Shown here: positions 60,063 through 64,000 of the stretch, piece by piece | How positions within the stretch are numbered: position 1 is the stretch's first letter | How the letters are laid out: every line of letters begins with the position of its first letter | Source: Exiguobacterium sp. s122 | GTDB lineage: Bacteria > Bacillota > Bacilli > Exiguobacteriales > Exiguobacteriaceae | NCBI RefSeq assembly: GCF_018618475.1 | Contig: NZ_JACSMD010000001.1 | Coordinates: forward strand, 744,001-808,000 | DNA: 64,000 bases | Direction of reading: 5' to 3' | Notes under the pieces: model-generated | Database searches by the model: none | Told to the model about the DNA's origin: nothing | What the model saw: only the letters and a program-made list of their open reading frames with translations | Program-made: the position numbers and the translations under genes

Positions 60063-60182
60063 ACTCTTATTCTGAGCGGTGGAGGGAACAAGGCCCTACG
60101 AAGCCCAGCAACCGTCCGAATGTATTGTTGTCGGAAAAGGTGCTATCCTGAAGCGAAGCGTAAGCTTCGAACGATAAGAGGG
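60063..60182 (+). promoter_or_regulatory. SAM-I riboswitch (S-box)
   Basis: The S-box core is clear: CTCTTAT...GAGCGGTGGAGGGA, AGCCCAGCAACCG, AAGGTGCTATCCTG, and closing GATAAGAG. SAM binding should allow the downstream terminator to form and lower metK. Confidence 0.97.
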
Positions 60183-60197
60183 TAAGGAAGAACGATT

Positions 60198-60233
60198 CAA
60201 CCTTTCCCATTGAACGTGGCGAAAGGTTTTTTT
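60198..60233 (+). terminator. Expression-platform terminator of the SAM riboswitch
   Basis: AACCTTTC pairs with GAAAGGTT and is followed by TTTTT, before the metK ribosome site. Confidence 0.88.
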
Positions 60234-60310
60234 CATTACCGTCCCAAAGCAACGCGTAAGGGGAACGAGTACCGTCCACACATCACCCTTATTATAGGAG
60301 GTTTTTTGAA

Positions 60311-61519
60311 ATGTCAAACTTGAACCGTCGACTTTTCACTTCGGAGTCCGTCACTGAAGGACATCCGGATAAAATTTGTGACCAAATCTCAGACTCGATT
60401 TTGGACGCAATTTTAGCAGAAGATCCAAACGCCCGCGTTGCGGCTGAGACGTCTGTCACGACAGGTCTCGTGCTCGTAGCTGGTGAAATCACGACATCGA
60501 CGTACGTCGATATCCCGAAAGTTGTGCGTGAAACGGTCCGTGAAATCGGATATACACGCGCGAAGTACGGATTTGACGCTGAGACGTGTGCTGTCTTGAC
60601 TTCAATCGACGAGCAGTCTGTCGATATCGCGCAAGGTGTCGACCAAGCGCTCGAGGCACGTGAAGGTCAAATGACTGAAGAAGAACTCGATGCGATTGGC
60701 GCAGGGGACCAAGGTCTCATGTTCGGTTATGCGACGAAGGAAACGCCTGAACTCATGCCGCTCCCAATCTCGCTCGCACACAAATTGTCACGTCGTTTGG
60801 CGGAAGTCCGCAAAAACGGCACGCTTGCTTACCTCCGTCCGGACGGGAAGACGCAAGTGACGGTAGAGTACGACGAAGCGAACAACCCGGTTCGTATCGA
60901 CACAATCGTTATCTCGACACAACACGCTGAAGAGATCACGCTCGAGCAAATTCAAGCAGATCTTAAAGCACATGTCATCGATGCGGTCATCCCGACTGAA
61001 CTCATCGATGCAGAGACAAAATACTTCATCAACCCAACTGGTCGTTTCGTCATCGGCGGACCACAAGGGGACGCTGGTCTTACAGGCCGTAAAATCATCG
61101 TCGACACGTACGGTGGATACGCACGTCACGGTGGCGGCGCATTCTCTGGTAAAGATCCTACGAAAGTTGACCGTTCTGCAGCTTACGCGGCACGTTACGT
61201 TGCGAAGAACATCGTCGCGGCTGGCCTCGCTGACAAAGCAGAAGTTCAACTTGCTTACGCGATTGGTGTCGCACACCCGGTATCGATTGCCGTCGATACG
61301 TTCGGCACTGGTAAATTGAGCGAGACAGAACTCGTGGAACTCATCCGTGAGAACTTCGACCTTCGTCCGGCCGGCATTATTAAAATGCTCGACCTTCGTC
61401 GCCCAATCTACAAGCAGACAGCGGCATACGGCCACTTCGGTCGTACCGATATCGAACTCCCATGGGAGCAAACAGACAAAGCGTCAGTCCTTGAAGAAGG
61501 CGCGAAACGCTTCGCTTAA
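60311..61519 (+). CDS. metK: S-adenosylmethionine synthase
   Basis: A 402-residue enzyme making SAM from methionine and ATP. Signatures are [53 protein letters not shown]. The ATG follows TAGGAGG. It is controlled by the SAM-I riboswitch. SAM is also the methyl donor for Hen1 and for the methyltransferase at the right edge. Confidence 0.98.
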   Translation: MSNLNRRLFTSESVTEGHPDKICDQISDSILDAILAEDPNARVAAETSVTTGLVLVAGEITTSTYVDIPKVVRETVREIGYTRAKYGFDAETCAVLTSIDEQSVDIAQGVDQALEAREGQMTEEELDAIGAGDQGLMFGYATKETPELMPLPISLAHKLSRRLAEVRKNGTLAYLRPDGKTQVTVEYDEANNPVRIDTIVISTQHAEEITLEQIQADLKAHVIDAVIPTELIDAETKYFINPTGRFVIGGPQGDAGLTGRKIIVDTYGGYARHGGGAFSGKDPTKVDRSAAYAARYVAKNIVAAGLADKAEVQLAYAIGVAHPVSIAVDTFGTGKLSETELVELIRENFDLRPAGIIKMLDLRRPIYKQTAAYGHFGRTDIELPWEQTDKASVLEEGAKRFA

Positions 61520-61522
61520 TCA

Positions 61523-61553
61523 AAAACGACCTTTCCGAGGAAAGGTCGTTTTT
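61523..61553. terminator. Bidirectional terminator between metK and the YtxH-like gene
   Basis: The 13-bp stem AAAACGACCTTTCC / GGAAAGGTCGTTTT has T-runs on both strands. Confidence 0.93.
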
Positions 61554-61555
61554 TC

Positions 61556-62053
61556 TTATGACTGCTGTTTGTCTTCGGTCGATGGTTGTTCGTGACCGAG
61601 TGCCGTGTCTTTTGCTTCGACGACTTTCTCGCCGATCGACTGTAAATCGGATTTCGCTTCTTGTGCCGTCTCGACGACTTTATTGACGTCTTGTTTGACT
61701 GTGTCTGCTTCACCGGCCACTTTTTCGTAGACGTTTTGGACATCTGTCGCCACTTCCTGGATAATCCCTGAAGCCGCCTTCACTTGATCGATGACTTGTG
61801 ACGCTTTGCCAGCAGGATCTTCTTTCACGGTCTCTACTAAGCTACCGACTGATGACTTGGCGTTCGTGAGCGATTGCTTCGTGTTTTTCCGGTTCGACGA
61901 ACTGAGTAGTGCAAGTAAGCCGCCGACCAATGCACCGAGCAAGATTCCATTTACAACGCTGATACGAGGAGAACTCGATTCGTACTGATCGAATTGGCGG
62001 TTTGGACTGTCTGCTTGAGTCGCGTGCGGATCGTGCTGTAATGGTGGTTGCAT
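61556..62053 (-). CDS. YtxH-like general stress protein
   Basis: A 165-residue protein. A polar N terminus is followed by one hydrophobic segment (about 35-50, VVNGILLGALVGGLLALL) with glycine pattern typical of YtxH. A long amphipathic helical tail rich in K, E, V and A (about 60-150) resembles LEA-like stress proteins. It is probably membrane-anchored and protective under stress. It is transcribed from a SigB-type promoter. Confidence 0.75.
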   Translation of the reverse strand: MQPPLQHDPHATQADSPNRQFDQYESSSPRISVVNGILLGALVGGLLALLSSSNRKNTKQSLTNAKSSVGSLVETVKEDPAGKASQVIDQVKAASGIIQEVATDVQNVYEKVAGEADTVKQDVNKVVETAQEAKSDLQSIGEKVVEAKDTALGHEQPSTEDKQQS

Positions 62054-62093
62054 AGTAAAACACTCCCTTTTTTTAATTTGGCATTGCTTCCTT

Positions 62094-62119
62094 ATACCCT
62101 TGTCAATTTCGAACTTAAC
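62094..62119 (-). promoter_or_regulatory. SigB-type (general stress) promoter
   Basis: On the minus strand GTTAAG (62114-62119), 14 nt, then GGGTAT (62094-62099). The SigB consensus is GTTTAA-N12-14-GGGTAT; the -10 is exact. It lies 40 nt before the YtxH-like gene. Confidence 0.65.
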
Positions 62120-62218
62120 CCGTTCTCGTGTTTCGTCATGAAAAAGTAATGAAGCGGCAGGATATTTTTGACGGGATGGGGAATGATAGTACTAGATTGG
62201 CCAAAAGGGGGAGCTGTC

Positions 62219-62686
62219 ATGAAGATGAGGGAAGCCGTGCCGGAAGATGCCGCTTTGATTCGAGAAATCGCGCTTGCGACGACGGACGCGGACAACGCAC
62301 GTGCGCGCGTGATGGAACGGGCGTATCAGCTCGAAGAAATCGTGCGCGCCATCAGTTCGAGTGAAGAAGCGAAAGAGCAATTGTTCATCGTCGGAGAGAC
62401 GGACGGTGACGTCATCGGGTTTTATCATGCGATTGACCGAGGCGATACGTGGGAAGTACTTCGTCTTTACCTCCATCCGGCCCATCACCGTCAAGGGTTA
62501 GGGGCAGAACTGTTAATGCATTTAGAAGAGCGAAAACGGCAGCCGGTCGAACTGTATGTCGAGAGTTCAAACGAGCAGGCACTCGCCTTCTTAGATCACC
62601 AATCGTTTATCGAGTTAAATCGGATTCAAGAAGAAGTGTACGATGAACCGATGGAGCTCGTGCATTTACGATATGACCCACGCTAA
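62219..62686 (+). CDS. GNAT family N-acetyltransferase
   Basis: A 155-residue acetyltransferase. Acetyl-CoA motif A is LYLHPAHHRQGLGAELLMHLE (with the QGLGA loop). The acceptor is unknown. The start chosen is ATG 62219 with GGGGGAG; the longer frame would translate the promoter (TTGACG-N16-TACTAG at 62168-62195). Confidence 0.85.
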   Translation: MKMREAVPEDAALIREIALATTDADNARARVMERAYQLEEIVRAISSSEEAKEQLFIVGETDGDVIGFYHAIDRGDTWEVLRLYLHPAHHRQGLGAELLMHLEERKRQPVELYVESSNEQALAFLDHQSFIELNRIQEEVYDEPMELVHLRYDPR

Positions 62687-62708
62687 GACTCCAGACGGAT
62701 TTTGATTG

Positions 62709-62737
62709 AAACATCAGTCGAGGCTGATGTTTTTTGT
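62709..62737 (+). terminator. Intrinsic terminator after the GNAT gene
   Basis: The stem AACATCAG / CTGATGTT is followed by TTTTG. Confidence 0.88.
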
Positions 62738-62774
62738 TAGAATAAAACAGACATACTAATAATGAGGTGACAGC

Positions 62775-63491
62775 ATGACATACGAAGAAACATCACGAAA
62801 AGGGGTCATCGTGATTGTGTATCCGCTCCAGTTCACGTCTCGGGTCAGCGAGGCGTTCGTCGAGCGATTGCGAACAGACTACGAGGTGCTCGTCGTCGCT
62901 GGGCCCGCGCTCGGGTTGACGGCCGAAGACCATAAACAGCTAATAAAAAATACGCTCCGTGAAGCTGGACAATACAAGTTGCCGATTCACGTCGTCGCCT
63001 TCAGTCTCGGCGCGCTGCTAACGAACCGTCTGTTACAGGAGTACGATGTCCCGCTCGGCAGCTTGACGTACATTTCGCCACTCTTTGACTGGCATGCGTC
63101 CCGTCAAATCGGTGGATTGAAACAAGTCGTCGCTTCCGCCGTCGATCGCTTCCGTCCCGATTTGCCGCTTGGCATGATGACGTTTACAGGAGGCGGGGAA
63201 GAATCGTCTCGATTTGGTGAGATCACGTACGCGCAATATCGTGAAATCGAGGAAGAAATTGTCGAGCACCAAGAGGAGAAGAAGCATTTACCGCGCTTAC
63301 CGCTCGCTTGTTTCTACGCCCCTGACGACCGTTTCGCTGATGTGAAGCTGACGCTGAACGTCTGCCGAAAAATCGGAGGCGACCAAGTCTACATCCGCCG
63401 CCTCGAGGGGTTCCCGCATTTTGGTTATGAGCGACTGAACACGAAGTTCGCGGAGACGCTGTTGACGTTTTATGATTTGATTCAAGAATAA
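62775..63491 (+). CDS. Alpha/beta hydrolase-fold protein
   Basis: A 238-residue protein. The likely triad is S77 in AFSLGA (a variant of GxSxG), an aspartate in YAPDDRF, and a histidine in GFPHFGYE. No signal peptide. The substrate is unknown. GAGGTGA precedes the ATG. Monocistronic, with terminators on both sides. Confidence 0.75.
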   Translation: MTYEETSRKGVIVIVYPLQFTSRVSEAFVERLRTDYEVLVVAGPALGLTAEDHKQLIKNTLREAGQYKLPIHVVAFSLGALLTNRLLQEYDVPLGSLTYISPLFDWHASRQIGGLKQVVASAVDRFRPDLPLGMMTFTGGGEESSRFGEITYAQYREIEEEIVEHQEEKKHLPRLPLACFYAPDDRFADVKLTLNVCRKIGGDQVYIRRLEGFPHFGYERLNTKFAETLLTFYDLIQE

Positions 63492-63518
63492 AGGCGACTC
63501 CTCCGAGTCGCCTTTATT
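63489..63518. terminator. Bidirectional terminator before the right-edge methyltransferase
   Basis: The stem AAAGGCGACTC / GAGTCGCCTTT overlaps the stop codon; T-rich on both sides. Confidence 0.85.
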
Positions 63519-63999
63519 ATGCCCGCTTTTCAATCGCGATGATGAACGGGGGATGATTCACTTGGTTGATAAAGCCGTATCGCAGCACACCGGCCTGTTT
63601 TTGGTCGAGCGACTCGACGTAAGCGAGTACTTCGTCGCGTTCGACTTTCCCGCTATCGTGACCATGATAGATGACGACGACGATGACGCCGCCGATGGCC
63701 ATGACGTCCTGCAACTGGCGTAGCGCATCGATGGTCGTCTCACCGGTCGTCGTGACCGTTTTATCGCTTCCGGGTAAGTACCCGAGGTTAAACACGGCGG
63801 CCGTGATGGGCCGTGTCTCGTTTTCGACGACGGTCCGAACAGTATGATGGCTATCGTGAATGACGCTAACTCGTTCGGACATGCCGGCTTCCTCGAGCCG
63901 CTGTCGTGTCGCCGTGACCGCCTCTTCTTGAACATCGAACGCGTAGACGTGTCCGTCGCCGACAAGCTCAGCTAAAAATAAGGTATCGTGTCCGTTACC
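63517..63999 (-). CDS. Class I SAM methyltransferase, MnmM/YtqB-like (5' part beyond the window)
   Basis: 160 C-terminal residues are visible. The SAM motif I GNGHDTLFLAELVG lies at the window edge, followed by VYAFDVQEEAV, then FNLGYLPGSDK (motif IV), GGVIVVVIYHGHDSG and PPFIIAIEKR. The pattern matches YtqB, shown in Gram-positives to be MnmM, which methylates the aminomethyl group of the wobble uridine in tRNA. About 25 to 30 N-terminal residues are missing. An internal ATG at 63882 is not the start, since motif I lies upstream in frame. Confidence 0.88.
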   Translation of the reverse strand, partial: GNGHDTLFLAELVGDGHVYAFDVQEEAVTATRQRLEEAGMSERVSVIHDSHHTVRTVVENETRPITAAVFNLGYLPGSDKTVTTTGETTIDALRQLQDVMAIGGVIVVVIYHGHDSGKVERDEVLAYVESLDQKQAGVLRYGFINQVNHPPFIIAIEKRA

Positions 64000-64000
64000 G

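Noticed and set aside
60788-61471. 227-codon open frame antisense to metK, and similar long antisense frames over pepA (37645-38265) and over yugI and the Gfo gene (52781-53683)
   Set aside because: Shadow frames created by codon bias of the well-supported sense genes; they lack start signals and sensible protein composition.
1-64000. CRISPR arrays, tRNA or rRNA genes, insertion sequences, prophage or replication origin
   Set aside because: I looked for spaced direct repeats, tRNA arms and CCA-type ends, transposase motifs and terminal inverted repeats, and DnaA-box clusters, and saw none.

Overview
The window looks like a chromosomal stretch of a low-to-mid-GC Gram-positive of the order Bacillales. 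An Exiguobacterium-like organism is my inference, from the roughly 50% G+C, the strong AGGAGG-type ribosome binding sites, frequent GTG/TTG starts, and protein families typical of Bacilli. There are no rRNA or tRNA genes, no CRISPR array, no insertion sequence and no prophage. Gene content and local order resemble the Bacillus subtilis yun/yut/yum/yui/yug region (yunD, yutD-E-F, yutI-yuzD, yutJ-yuzB-nupC, yutM, yumC, yuiB, pepA, yugE, yugG-yugH, yugI, yugJ, pgi). It is shuffled and interrupted by accessory genes.

Layout. 1-5.3 kb: a bacterial RNA repair cassette, hen1 and pnkp translationally coupled, followed 20 nt later by a divergent lactate-dehydrogenase-like gene that has lost two substrate-site residues. 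5.3-15.3 kb: AGCS amino-acid symporter, acylphosphatase, CodY-boxed brnQ, MFS exporter, DUF72/YunD/YutD, two small membrane proteins (one behind an exact SigW-type promoter), and YibE/F. 15.4-26.6 kb: glpX, yutE-yutF, Fe-S and thiol genes (yutI, yuzD, yutM), a secreted subtilisin and a globin-coupled chemoreceptor behind a SigD promoter, yutJ-yuzB-nupC, a 2H phosphoesterase, and ribU under an FMN riboswitch. 26.7-37.5 kb: ferredoxin-NADP reductase, type II NADH dehydrogenase, then glcT with its RAT/terminator, tandem ptsG paralogues and ptsI. 37.5-48 kb: pepA, DUF429, AI-2E exporter, a tandem MazG-like protein, a six-repeat SH3 amidase, and an nrdE-flavodoxin-nrdF operon with NrdR boxes. 48-58 kb: the yugE / Nfu-N / glycosyltransferase / alaR / alaT operon, an orphan lysine/ornithine N-monooxygenase, yugI, an oxidoreductase, an alcohol dehydrogenase, pgi, a Nudix hydrolase and an alpha/beta hydrolase. 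58-64 kb: pckA divergent from metK (SAM riboswitch), a YtxH-like stress protein behind a SigB promoter, a GNAT, a hydrolase, and the C-terminal part of an MnmM/YtqB methyltransferase.

Themes. Central carbon control is heavy: GlcT antitermination and cre-like sites on ptsG, and shared CcpN-like boxes at the gluconeogenic genes glpX and pckA. Alternative sigma factors can be read directly from promoter sequence (SigD, SigW-like, SigB). The least ordinary pieces are the Hen1/Pnkp repair cassette with its LDH-like neighbour, the canonical flavodoxin that overlaps nrdF in place of nrdI, the split Nfu domains, and the tandem MazG-like protein.
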